A stretch of 64,000 nt of DNA, taken from NCBI GenBank assembly GCA_902555465.1, contig CACDSN010000002.1, forward strand, positions 35,900 to 99,899, read 5' to 3'. This DNA comes from an uncultured Pelagibacteraceae bacterium (GTDB taxonomy: Bacteria > Pseudomonadota > Alphaproteobacteria > Pelagibacterales > Pelagibacteraceae). A program made the translations under genes and the position numbers. Each line of letters begins with the position of its first letter. The stretch's first letter is position 1. The notes beneath the pieces are model-generated. The model was given only the letters and a program-made list of their open reading frames with translations, did no database searches and was not told the origin of the DNA. Shown piece after piece: positions 51,814-61,719 of the stretch.

Positions 51814-52490
51814 TAAATTTTTCCGTAATTTCTCTTTATTTTTTTGAATTTAGTTAATATTGAATTAAAGTCATTCCTATTAAAATCTGGCCAAAGTTTT
51901 TTTACAAAAAAAATTTCTGTGTACGATAACTGCCAAAGTAAAAAATTGCTCAATCTATTAGTATTCCCTGTTCTAATTAAAATATCTGGATCTGGTATAT
52001 TTGAAGTATATAAGTTTTTTTCAATATTTTTAACATTTAAAGGTAGTTTTTTTTTTACTATTATTTTTAATGAACGCAATATTTCATATTTTGAACCATA
52101 ATTAAGTGCTAAATTAATTTGTAATTTACGGTTTTTTGAAGTTAATTTAATTGCATTATTTAATAAATTTTTTAGATTTTTTGGAAATTTGTTTAAATTT
52201 CCTAAAACTTTAAATTTAATATTATTTTTAAGTAAGATATTTAAATTTTTTTTTAGATAATCTTCCAATAAACTAAATAAGAAATTTATTTCATATTTAG
52301 GTCTTTTCCAATTTTCTGTTGAAAAAGTATATAACGTTAAATAATTGATATTTTTTTTTATTGAAGCTTCAATAATTTTTTCCACAGTTTTGATACCTTT
52401 TTGGTGACCAAACTTTCTAGAATTATACTTTTTTATACCCCAACGACCATTACCATCCATTATTATGGCAACGTGGTTAATTTCACTCAT
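51813..52490 (-). CDS. uppS: Isoprenyl (undecaprenyl) diphosphate synthase
   Basis: HVAIIMDGNGRWGIKKYNSRKFGHQKG, LTLYTFSTENWKRP, PDPDILIRTGNTNRLSNFLLWQLSYTEIFF. Confidence 0.96.
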   Translation of the reverse strand: MSEINHVAIIMDGNGRWGIKKYNSRKFGHQKGIKTVEKIIEASIKKNINYLTLYTFSTENWKRPKYEINFLFSLLEDYLKKNLNILLKNNIKFKVLGNLNKFPKNLKNLLNNAIKLTSKNRKLQINLALNYGSKYEILRSLKIIVKKKLPLNVKNIEKNLYTSNIPDPDILIRTGNTNRLSNFLLWQLSYTEIFFVKKLWPDFNRNDFNSILTKFKKIKRNYGKI

Positions 52491-53038
52491 ATTGTCATTA
52501 TTTCTTTTTCTTTTGAAATAACTTTCTCATCAATTAATTTAATTTTCTCATCTGTAATATTTTGGATATTTTTTTCAGCTTTTTTTTCGTCATCTTCAGA
52601 TATATCTTTGGACTTTAAAAGCTTTTTAAGTTCATCATTAGCTTCTCTTCTTATATTTCTTATTGAAACCTTACACTTTTCTCCTGTTGATTTAATTATT
52701 TTTTTTAATTCAGATCTTCTCTCTTCATTTAAATCTGGAACTGGCAATCTCATTAATTGGCCATCAATTTGAGGATTCAAACCTAGTTCAGATTTTCTTA
52801 TTGCGGAGTCAATTAATCCCACATTGTTTACATCCCATACTTGAACATTAATTGTTCTTGGTTCTGGGGCTGTAATAGTTGCTAGCTGGTTAATTGGCAT
52901 CTTTTGACCATATACATCAACTTTAATTAAATCCAACATGCTTGCATTTGCTCTTCCTGTTCTTAATGAGGATAACTCTTTTGAAAATAGATCTAATGTT
53001 TTGGACATTTTATCTTTATAAATGTTATCTTTAAACAT
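52487..53038 (-). CDS. frr: Ribosome recycling factor
   Basis: ELSSLRTGRANASMLDLIKVDVYGQKMPINQLATITAPEPRTINVQVWD. Confidence 0.97.
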   Translation of the reverse strand: MFKDNIYKDKMSKTLDLFSKELSSLRTGRANASMLDLIKVDVYGQKMPINQLATITAPEPRTINVQVWDVNNVGLIDSAIRKSELGLNPQIDGQLMRLPVPDLNEERRSELKKIIKSTGEKCKVSIRNIRREANDELKKLLKSKDISEDDEKKAEKNIQNITDEKIKLIDEKVISKEKEIMTI

Positions 53039-53889
53039 TATTCACCTATTTTAATTCTTATAAATTCTTTAATTTTTAAACTTGGAATATTTATTTCAGA
53101 TAATACATCTTTAACTTTTTTCTTTGGTTCCATAACCCAATCTTGTGTCATCAAACTGTTCTCTTCTTTAAACTTATTTAGCTTACCTAAACTTATTTTT
53201 TTTGCAATTTCATCTGGTTTACCAGAATTCTTTAACTCTTCAGCAATAAGCTTTTGTTCTTTTTCAAGTAAATCTTTCTGGATTCCTTCAGAGTTCAAAG
53301 CTATGGGATTTGAAGCAGCAATATGCATTGAAAGTTGTTTTCCAAATGTATTTATTTGGTCATTATCTTCCTTTGTTTCTAATGAAACTACAACACCTAA
53401 TTTAGATACGTTATCTTTTATAATAGAATGTTGATAGATAAAATTTTGTGAGTTTTGATTTTCAATTGTATGTGATTTTCCAATAGTAATTTTTTCTCCA
53501 ATTTTTGCTATTAAAGAAACAAGATTGTCTTGAACAGTCTTGCCATTTAACATCTTTGACTTATTAACATTTTCTATATTTGATGAACATTCATTATTAA
53601 TTTCACTTAATTCCTTAACAAAGTTTATAAAATCGTCATTTTTTGCAACAAAGTCTGTTTCGCAGTTTATTTCAATTAATGAAGTTTTGCTCACATTGCC
53701 ACTAACAACAATCACACCTTCTTTGGCATCCCTTGACATTTTTTTTGATGCTTTTGAAATACCTTTTACTCTAAGTATTTCAACTGCCTTGTCTAAATCA
53801 CCATTGGACTCTTTTAATGCTGTATTGCAATCTTTAAATCCAGCACCAGTCGAATGTCTTAGTTTTTTTATTTTTTCAATGTCACCCAT
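53038..53889 (-). CDS. tsf: Elongation factor Ts
   Basis: [59 protein letters not shown]. Confidence 0.97.
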   Translation of the reverse strand: MGDIEKIKKLRHSTGAGFKDCNTALKESNGDLDKAVEILRVKGISKASKKMSRDAKEGVIVVSGNVSKTSLIEINCETDFVAKNDDFINFVKELSEINNECSSNIENVNKSKMLNGKTVQDNLVSLIAKIGEKITIGKSHTIENQNSQNFIYQHSIIKDNVSKLGVVVSLETKEDNDQINTFGKQLSMHIAASNPIALNSEGIQKDLLEKEQKLIAEELKNSGKPDEIAKKISLGKLNKFKEENSLMTQDWVMEPKKKVKDVLSEINIPSLKIKEFIRIKIGE

Positions 53890-53913
53890 TATTATTGCCA
53901 ATATTTTTAAAAT

Positions 53914-54702
53914 TTAATTTAATTTATTCTCTTTTTTTTTTTCAGATGTTTTTACGTTATCATTTGATTTTTTAACATCTGATTTGCTTTCAACCTTAGT
54001 TTCTAATTCTTGAGGTTGATTTTGTTTGGCATTTTCAATCGTTTCTTTAATTAGATTGCAATATAATTCTATAGATCTTCTTGCATCGTCATTTCCTGGA
54101 ATTGGATAATCTATATTTTCTGGATCAGAATTAGTATCAAGAATTGCAATTATTGGTATATTTAATTTTATTGCTTCCTTGATTGCTAATGACTCATAGT
54201 TGGTATCTATTACAAATATAAGATCAGGAGTTTTTTTCATATCTTTAATCCCTCCGAGTGATCTTTGTAATTTATCTCTTAGTGTACCCATCTTAAGAAG
54301 TTCTTTTTTTGTAAAACCTCGATTTTCAGATGTAAGATTTTTATTTAACTCTTCTAACTTTTTTATTGAATTTGAAATTGTACCCCAATTTGTTAACATT
54401 CCTCCAAGCCATCTATGATTAACATAATATTGACCAGTATCATTAGCCAAGCTTGCGATATTTTCCGCTGCCTGTTTTTTGGTAGAAACAAACAAAATTT
54501 TTCCTCTGTTAGAAATTGTTTCATATACTTTTTCTAACGCTGATTTAATAAGGTCTATTGTTTGTGTTAAATCAATAATATGTATTGAGTCCCTTCTTCC
54601 AAAAATATATTTTTTCATTTTTGGATTCCATCTCAATGTTTTATGTCCCAAATGGACACCAGCTTCTAGCAATTGTTCAATTGTTATATTAGGTATAGTC
54701 AT
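53914..54702 (-). CDS. rpsB: 30S ribosomal protein S2
   Basis: [50 protein letters not shown]. Confidence 0.97.
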   Translation of the reverse strand: MTIPNITIEQLLEAGVHLGHKTLRWNPKMKKYIFGRRDSIHIIDLTQTIDLIKSALEKVYETISNRGKILFVSTKKQAAENIASLANDTGQYYVNHRWLGGMLTNWGTISNSIKKLEELNKNLTSENRGFTKKELLKMGTLRDKLQRSLGGIKDMKKTPDLIFVIDTNYESLAIKEAIKLNIPIIAILDTNSDPENIDYPIPGNDDARRSIELYCNLIKETIENAKQNQPQELETKVESKSDVKKSNDNVKTSEKKKENKLN

Positions 54703-54780
54703 GTTCCTTCCCGGTTATGCCTCCACAGTAATTGCCCAAAGGGACCGGAGGTTTTTCAACCAAAAACTGTGTGCGTATTA
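54703..54780 (-). promoter_or_regulatory. Probable structured mRNA leader of rpsB (S2 autoregulatory leader candidate)
   Basis: Locally GC-rich in a very AT-rich genome; pairings CACAGT/ACTGTG, CCTCC/GGAGG and GTTTTT/AAAAAC; directly upstream of rpsB. Confidence 0.75.
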
Positions 54781-54827
54781 ATTTTTTGGATTTTTTACAA
54801 TTATTTTGAGTTAATACAAGTAATATT

Positions 54828-57800
54828 TTAATGTATTTTTAACGTTACTCCTGCGTTTTTAAGCTGTGAAATAGTCTTCTGATCAATTTTTCTTTTTTCA
54901 CTCAATTTATATTGATGTGCTTTATTATTATTATAAATTTTAAGAAAAACATTTGTTTCTCCAGGTAAAGAAATAAGTTTTTTAATTTGATTTAAATTAT
55001 TTAAACTCGATGATTGGATTTCTATTGATTTGATTGGTATATTCGTTAAATCATTAATTTTTGTAATTGTTCTTACATTTATTCTTGTTGAAGCTCCATC
55101 AGGAGAAACATTTTTAACTAAATTCATGAAAATAGAATTTCCTTCTTTAAGAGTATCTCTTTTTTGTTCAAATAAATCTGAAAATATAAATAGTTCAAAT
55201 ACGCCTCCTAAATCTGTAAATTTAATAATCGCGTATGAGAGACCTTTTTGATTCTTTTTTTCCTGAATTTTTAAAATTGTAGCCGCAATTACTCCTTCCC
55301 TTTTATTTTCATCAATTTGATAATCTCTAAAATTAATGATGTTATATTCAGAAAAGAAGTTCTTATATTGATTGAGAGGATGGTCAGAAATAAAAAAACC
55401 TAAAGTTTCAAATTCTTTAGATAACCTCTCTTCAAATTGAAAATCATTAGTTTTAAATATTAGATTATTATCATTTTCATCATCTTGGTCGTCAAATAAA
55501 TTAATTTGATTTAAAGATTTATTTTCGAATAAATTTTTTGATTTTAAAATTAAATTAGGGATAGACTCAAACAATGCCTTTCTATTACTATTAAAACTAT
55601 CAAATGCACCCGCTTTAACCAAACCTTCAAGTTGAAGTTTGTTTATGTCTTTCGGATCTGCTCTTTTAATAAAATCGTATAAACTTTTAAATTTTCCATT
55701 TAGATTTCTCTCTTTTATTAAATTTGATATAGCTTCATAGCCAACATTTTTTATAGCTCCAAGAGCATAATAAAAATTTTTATCATCTGATGTAAAATCT
55801 GCAAAACAATTGTTTATGTCAGGTCTTACAATATTTATTTTCATTCTTTTTAATTCCTCGTAAAACTCGCTTAATTTTTTTTGATTAGATAGCTCCATCG
55901 ACATTGAGGCAGAGAAAAATTCGTTTGGGTAGTGTGTTTTTAAAAAAGCTGTTTGATATGCTATTATTGCATAAGCTGCAGCATGACTTTTATTAAATCC
56001 ATATTCAGCAAATGGTTCAATTTTCATAAAAATTCCAGCTGCTATATCTTTTGCTATTCCATTTTTTTCTGCACCGTTAATAAATCTTTGTTTTTGTTTT
56101 TCTAATTCAGCTCTCTTTTTTTTACCCATAGCCCTTCTAAGTATATCCGCTTCTCCAGGTGTAAATCCTGATAATATTTGAGCTATTTGCATCACTTGTT
56201 CTTGGTATATTATAACTCCATATGTAGGTTCTAAAATTTCTTTAAGTTTAGGATGTAAATAATCAGGTTGTTTTCTTCCATGTTTGCAATCATTATATAT
56301 AGGAATGTTACTCATCGGCCCAGGCCTATATAATGCTACCAAAGCAATAATATCTTCAAGTCTATTAGGTTTCATATTTAATAAAGCATCTTTCATTCCT
56401 GAACTTTCTAGCTGAAATAGTCCAATTGTTTTACCTTCAGATAATAAATCAAAAACTTTTTGATCCTCGTAATTAATTTTCTCAATATCAAAATTGATAT
56501 TTTTTTTTTCTTTGATTATTTTTTGTGCTTTATTTATTACAGTTAAAGTTTTCAAACCCAAAAAGTCAAATTTGACTAATCCAGCATTCTCAGCTGAGTA
56601 CATATCAAATTGTGTTGAGGGTAATAATAAATTTGAAGTTTGATCTTTATATAATGGAACAATAGTATTTAATTTTTTATCTGCAATTACAACACCTGCG
56701 GCGTGTGTAGCAAAATTTCTATTTAAACCCTCTAATTTTAAGGACAAATCAATTAATTTTTTAACTCTTTTGTCATCATGTATTAATTTTTGCAAACGTG
56801 GTTCGGAATTTATACATTCCTGAAGTTTCATAGGTCTAGAAGGATCAAATGGTATCATTTTACAAATTGAGTCAACAAATCCATATGGTAAACCAAGAAC
56901 CCGACCTACATCTCTGATTACCATCCTGGCCTTAAGTTTTCCAAATGTAATGATGTGCGCAACGCTATCTTCGTATTTAGTATTTAAATAATTAAATACT
57001 AAGTCTCTTTTTTCCTCACAAAAATCTATATCAAAATCTGGCATAGAGATTCTATCAGGGTTTAAAAATCTTTCAAAAATTAAATTAAATTTAATTGGAT
57101 CTATATCAGTTATTGATAAACACCAGGCTACAAGCGAGCCTGCGCCTGAGCCCCGACCAGGACCAACGGGAATATCATTTTTTTTTGACCACTTTATATA
57201 ATCAGACACAATTAAAAAATAACTTGAATATTTCATTTGATTAATAATTTTTATTTCGTGATTTAGACGTTGTTTATACTCATTAAATATTTCATCTTTA
57301 ATTTGATTTTTTTGAATATCTATTAAATTTTTATTAAATTTTTCTTCCAAGCCTTTATAAGCTTGCAATTCTAGAATTTTATCAGGACTTGTTTCTTTAT
57401 CTGAGATAATTTCCGGTAATAACGGTCTAGAATAATTAGCTTTAAAATTACATTTATAAGGCAAATAATAGTTATTTGACAATGCTTCAGGTAGGTCTGA
57501 AAACAATTCAAACATTTCTTTATCAGATTTAAGGTAATGATTTGCAGATAATCTAATTCTATCTTTATCAGATATATAAGATTTATGTTTTATGCATAAT
57601 AAAGCGTCATGTGCTTCATGCATAGCTTTATCGATATAGAAAACCTCATGTGTTGCGATAATCGGTATATTTAATCTATTAGAGATATTTAAATTATAAT
57701 TTTCAAATTGCTTTTCATTTATATCATTATGTCTCTGGATTTCTAAATAAAAATCATTCTTAAAATGATGATTAAGATTTTTATATAAATCATTTAAATC

Positions 57801-58244
57801 TTGTAATTTATTTTTAATAAAAAATTTTCCAGAAAGTGAGTTTAAGGATCCTGATAAAACAATAATGCCATTTGGATTATCAAATAAATCCTTTAAATCA
57901 CAATAAGGCAATGAGTTGGTAACATTTTTTAAATAAGAGTCAGATGATAATTTTAAAATTCTTTCATATCCAATATGATTTTTTGCTATTAAAGGGATAA
58001 TGCCTATTTCCTCATTAAATTTAAAATTTATTTGAGTTCCTATGATTGGTTGAGTTCCAGCTTTTGAGATTTCTTCAGAAAATTCGAGTGCGCCACACAG
58101 ATTTGAAGTATCTGATAAACCCAAAGATTTAATTTTTTTTTCTTTACAAAAATCTTTTAAATCATCAATTTTAACTGCACCTTCACAAATAGAATACTGG
58201 GTATGTATTTTTAAATGATTATAACTTTGATTATTTTCTTGCAT
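54828..58244 (-). CDS. dnaE: DNA polymerase III alpha subunit
   Basis: 1138 aa; PHP domain, PVGPGRGSGAGSLVAWCLSITDIDPI, MPDFDIDFCEEKRD, ALYRPGPMSNIP, FNKSHAAAYAIIAYQTAFLK. Confidence 0.97.
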   Translation of the reverse strand: MQENNQSYNHLKIHTQYSICEGAVKIDDLKDFCKEKKIKSLGLSDTSNLCGALEFSEEISKAGTQPIIGTQINFKFNEEIGIIPLIAKNHIGYERILKLSSDSYLKNVTNSLPYCDLKDLFDNPNGIIVLSGSLNSLSGKFFIKNKLQDLNDLYKNLNHHFKNDFYLEIQRHNDINEKQFENYNLNISNRLNIPIIATHEVFYIDKAMHEAHDALLCIKHKSYISDKDRIRLSANHYLKSDKEMFELFSDLPEALSNNYYLPYKCNFKANYSRPLLPEIISDKETSPDKILELQAYKGLEEKFNKNLIDIQKNQIKDEIFNEYKQRLNHEIKIINQMKYSSYFLIVSDYIKWSKKNDIPVGPGRGSGAGSLVAWCLSITDIDPIKFNLIFERFLNPDRISMPDFDIDFCEEKRDLVFNYLNTKYEDSVAHIITFGKLKARMVIRDVGRVLGLPYGFVDSICKMIPFDPSRPMKLQECINSEPRLQKLIHDDKRVKKLIDLSLKLEGLNRNFATHAAGVVIADKKLNTIVPLYKDQTSNLLLPSTQFDMYSAENAGLVKFDFLGLKTLTVINKAQKIIKEKKNINFDIEKINYEDQKVFDLLSEGKTIGLFQLESSGMKDALLNMKPNRLEDIIALVALYRPGPMSNIPIYNDCKHGRKQPDYLHPKLKEILEPTYGVIIYQEQVMQIAQILSGFTPGEADILRRAMGKKKRAELEKQKQRFINGAEKNGIAKDIAAGIFMKIEPFAEYGFNKSHAAAYAIIAYQTAFLKTHYPNEFFSASMSMELSNQKKLSEFYEELKRMKINIVRPDINNCFADFTSDDKNFYYALGAIKNVGYEAISNLIKERNLNGKFKSLYDFIKRADPKDINKLQLEGLVKAGAFDSFNSNRKALFESIPNLILKSKNLFENKSLNQINLFDDQDDENDNNLIFKTNDFQFEERLSKEFETLGFFISDHPLNQYKNFFSEYNIINFRDYQIDENKREGVIAATILKIQEKKNQKGLSYAIIKFTDLGGVFELFIFSDLFEQKRDTLKEGNSIFMNLVKNVSPDGASTRINVRTITKINDLTNIPIKSIEIQSSSLNNLNQIKKLISLPGETNVFLKIYNNNKAHQYKLSEKRKIDQKTISQLKNAGVTLKIH

Positions 58245-58917
58245 TAATAGATTTCAATTTACCATTAATTAGCTGCAGTCTACAATCTGCTAAATTAGCA
58301 AAAAATCTATTATGAGTTGCATAAATTATTATTCTTTTTTCAGATTTAAGATTTAATAACAATTTAAAAAATTCTTTAGCATTTTTATGATCTAAATTAC
58401 CAGATGGTTCATCCGCAATTATAATATTAGGTGAATTTATTAAAGCACGTCCAATTGCGATTCGTTGACTTTCTCCACCTGACAATTCAGCAGGAAAATG
58501 CTTAGATCTATTTTTAAGTCCTAATTTTTTTAAAATTTTTTCAGAAATATGTATACTTTCTTTTAGTGATTTGCCGTTAGCAATACCCGCAAAAGAAATG
58601 TTTTCAATTGCAGTGAAATCACTTAGTAAGTTTTTTTCTTGATAGATAATACCAAAATAATCTGATCTAATTTTATCATTCAGCTTTACATCATTAAAAT
58701 CAATTTTATTTTTATTAATTATCAAATTGCCATTAGATGGTCGATCAATCAATGATAAAATATTTAATAATGTTGATTTACCAGATCCTGAAGGGCCAAC
58801 CAATGAATAAATAAATCCTTTTTTGAATTTAAAATTTAGATTTTTTAAAACATTAATTTTTTTTTTTTGATTATAATAATTTTTAGTTAGATTTTTAATT
58901 TCAATAAAATTACTCAT
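58231..58917 (-). CDS. lolD: Lipoprotein-releasing ABC transporter ATP-binding protein
   Basis: [58 protein letters not shown]; adjacent to lolC. Confidence 0.93.
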   Translation of the reverse strand: MSNFIEIKNLTKNYYNQKKKINVLKNLNFKFKKGFIYSLVGPSGSGKSTLLNILSLIDRPSNGNLIINKNKIDFNDVKLNDKIRSDYFGIIYQEKNLLSDFTAIENISFAGIANGKSLKESIHISEKILKKLGLKNRSKHFPAELSGGESQRIAIGRALINSPNIIIADEPSGNLDHKNAKEFFKLLLNLKSEKRIIIYATHNRFFANLADCRLQLINGKLKSINARK

Positions 58918-60139
58918 ATTTAAGCGATTTAATTGTATCTAATTTGGATGCTTTAATTGCTGGATAAATTGAAACTAAACAAGTAATTAAAATTGAAAAC
59001 AAACTTATAACAAATATTGCAAATGGATCTATCTCGGATGGCATTTTATTAAGAAAATAAATTTCCTCTGGAAAAAGGCTAACATTAAATACCTTTGTAA
59101 TTATTAATCTTATACTTTCTATATTTATTGAAAAAATTATACCTATAATAATTCCAAAGATAGTTGAAAGTAAGCCTATTGAAAAACCAACTAAAAAGAA
59201 AATCTTAATAATTGAAATATTTTGTACTCCAATTGACTTTAATATTGCTATGTCCCTTGTTTTATTTTTTACTAATATAGTTAATCCTGATATTATATTA
59301 AAAGCTGCGATTAATATGATTAATGATAAAATTATAAACATTACATTTCTCTCAACTTTTAATGCTGAAAAGAGTGACTGATTCAAATCAGCCCATGAAT
59401 TAATTAGCTCTTTATTAAATATATCTTGAAATATTTTTTTTTTTTCCTCAATCTTTGTAGGATCTTTTAAATAAACCTCTAAATATCTTTTATTCTTATT
59501 TAAATCGAAGAAATCTTCTAAGTCTTTAAGGTTTAAAAAAGCAATATTCTGATTAAATTCATTAATTTCACTTTCAAAAATTGACTCTACAATGAAAGAT
59601 TTTTGTTTAGGTAGACTCCCTGCAATTGACATTATACTGCTTGGTGAAATTACACTAATTTTATCTCCAATATCTATATTCAAAATATAACTAAGCTCTT
59701 TACCTATAGATATATGATTATATGAAATAGATTTATTCCCATAGAAATTTTCATTATTAATTACTTTAAGCTTTTTGAAATCATTTCTTAAGTAGCCTCT
59801 TAAAATTATTCCTTTTGTATAAGTATTATGAATAATTACAGCCTCACCATTATTACTTAAAAAGAATTGTTCGGATATTTCTTTTAATTTATCATCTTTT
59901 AATTTTTTAAGATCAATTGAACTTTCATAAGGAAAAATTTTTATATGTGGATTGAAACCATTAATTTTATTTATTAATTCAGTTCTAAAACCATTCATAA
60001 CTGACATTACAATTATTAAAACTGCTACACCTAGTGAAATTCCTAAGAATGAAAAAGTTGAAATTATATTAATAAATCCATCTTTTTTTTTAGTAAATAG
60101 ATACCTAAATGCTATTTTTCTTTCTAATATTGTAATCAA
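58910..60139 (-). CDS. lolC: Lipoprotein-releasing ABC transporter permease LolC/E
   Basis: ERKIAFRYLFTKKKDGFINIISTFSFLGISLGVAVLIIVMSVMNGFRTEL, C-terminal FtsX-like domain. Confidence 0.93.
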   Translation of the reverse strand: MITILERKIAFRYLFTKKKDGFINIISTFSFLGISLGVAVLIIVMSVMNGFRTELINKINGFNPHIKIFPYESSIDLKKLKDDKLKEISEQFFLSNNGEAVIIHNTYTKGIILRGYLRNDFKKLKVINNENFYGNKSISYNHISIGKELSYILNIDIGDKISVISPSSIMSIAGSLPKQKSFIVESIFESEINEFNQNIAFLNLKDLEDFFDLNKNKRYLEVYLKDPTKIEEKKKIFQDIFNKELINSWADLNQSLFSALKVERNVMFIILSLIILIAAFNIISGLTILVKNKTRDIAILKSIGVQNISIIKIFFLVGFSIGLLSTIFGIIIGIIFSINIESIRLIITKVFNVSLFPEEIYFLNKMPSEIDPFAIFVISLFSILITCLVSIYPAIKASKLDTIKSLKYE

Positions 60140-61464
60140 TTGGATTTTTTATTTTTAATTGTTTTTATAATTTCATCTAGAGAAATAAATAAGGTGTCCT
60201 TAAATACTTCTTTAAATTCAATTTTTTGTTCATTAAAATTTTTTCCTATAATGATTTGAAATGGTATACCAAGTAAATTAAATTTTTTTATTTTTGAAGA
60301 TATATTTTCATCTGTATCGTCTATTAAAACATCTAAATTATGTTTTTTAAGTATATTTAAAATATTTGTAGCTTTTTCTAAATTTGAGTTATCATTTTTA
60401 TTTATAATTGGAATAATACAACAATCATATGGAGATACAGACATTGGCCACTTCATAATTTCATTCTTATCATCATATTTAGCTTCTATTATAGCTCCAA
60501 CTAATCTGGAAACTCCGACTCCATATGATCCCATTTTAACAAATTCTTTTTTTCCGTTATAGTCAACACTGGCATTCATAGGTTTTGAATACTTGTCACC
60601 AAAATAAAAAATATGCCCAACTTCTATACCTTTTGTTTTCAATCTATACTCTTCAGGAACATTTCTTTCAAACTCATTTTTATTAAATTTTTCATCAGTA
60701 ACTGAATAATAGTTCTCAAAATTTTCTCTAAGCTTTGTTAGAGAATTTTTATCAATAGTTGTTTTAGAACTATCTACTTCAAATATTCTTTTATCTGTAA
60801 AAATTTTACTTTCACCTGTATCAGCTAAAATTATAAATTCGTGAGATAAATTACCTCCAATTGGACCTGTATCTGCAGCCATTGGAATTGCTGAAAGATC
60901 CATTCGTTTAAAAGTATTCAAATATGATAGAAAAAATTTATTATACGAATACAAAGCCTCTTCGTCTGATATGTCAAATGAATAGGCGTCTTTCATATAA
61001 AATTCTCTACATCTCATTATTCCAAATCTTGGTCTAAGTTCGTCTCTGAACTTCCATTGAATATGATATAATAATTGTGGCAATGATTTGTATGATTTTA
61101 CTGAAGATCTAAAAATTTCAGTAACTAACTCTTCATTTGTTGGACCGTATAACATTTCTCTATTTTGACGGTCCTTAATTCTCAACATCTCCTCACCATA
61201 ATCATCATATCTACCACTCTCTTTCCAAATTTCACTGGATTGGATGGTTGGCATTAATATTTCTTGAACACCTACTCTATTTTGTTCTTCTCTAACTATT
61301 TGTTCTATTTTTTTCATTACCTTGAATCCCAAAGGAAGCCAGGAATAAATACCAGTGGATGACTGTTTTATCATTCCTGTTCTAAGCATTAATTGATGAG
61401 ATTTAATTTTCGCTTCAGTAGGGTTGTTTTTTAGAATAGGAATAAAGGATTTTGAAAAATACAT
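60136..61464 (-). CDS. proS: Prolyl-tRNA synthetase (short form without insertion domain)
   Basis: 442 aa; SHQLMLRTGMIKQSSTGIYSWLPLGFKVMKKIEQIVREEQNRVGVQEILMPTIQ, QIQWKFRDELRPRFGIMRCREFYMKDAYSFD-type motifs. Confidence 0.96.
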   Translation of the reverse strand: MYFSKSFIPILKNNPTEAKIKSHQLMLRTGMIKQSSTGIYSWLPLGFKVMKKIEQIVREEQNRVGVQEILMPTIQSSEIWKESGRYDDYGEEMLRIKDRQNREMLYGPTNEELVTEIFRSSVKSYKSLPQLLYHIQWKFRDELRPRFGIMRCREFYMKDAYSFDISDEEALYSYNKFFLSYLNTFKRMDLSAIPMAADTGPIGGNLSHEFIILADTGESKIFTDKRIFEVDSSKTTIDKNSLTKLRENFENYYSVTDEKFNKNEFERNVPEEYRLKTKGIEVGHIFYFGDKYSKPMNASVDYNGKKEFVKMGSYGVGVSRLVGAIIEAKYDDKNEIMKWPMSVSPYDCCIIPIINKNDNSNLEKATNILNILKKHNLDVLIDDTDENISSKIKKFNLLGIPFQIIIGKNFNEQKIEFKEVFKDTLFISLDEIIKTIKNKKSN

Positions 61465-61472
61465 AGTTTAAA

Positions 61473-61718
61473 TTACATCAAAAAATTTCTTAGGTTAAGA
61501 TAATTATTTTGTACTAAATTAAATATTATTAAAAATAATACTGTAGATATAACTGTAGTATATATAAATTTCTTAACAATTTTTGGATTTTCGGGTGAAC
61601 CTGGGTCTTCTCCCTCTATTTTTCTGTTTTTATCTCTATTAACATCCATCGGTAATAAAGAAAAAAATACTATCCACCAAATTATTACAAAAATAACGAT
61701 TGATCCCGTTATACTCAA
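61473..61718 (-). CDS. DUF1467 family membrane protein
   Basis: 81 aa, IVIFVIIWWIVFFSLLPMDV ... DPGSPENPKIVKKFIYTTVIS; conserved position between proS and rnj. Confidence 0.85.
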   Translation of the reverse strand: MSITGSIVIFVIIWWIVFFSLLPMDVNRDKNRKIEGEDPGSPENPKIVKKFIYTTVISTVLFLIIFNLVQNNYLNLRNFLM

Positions 61719-61719
61719 T

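Noticed and set aside
60136-61464. Short ProS as a truncated pseudogene
   Set aside because: About 440 aa ProRS without the editing insertion is the normal alphaproteobacterial form; motifs are intact.
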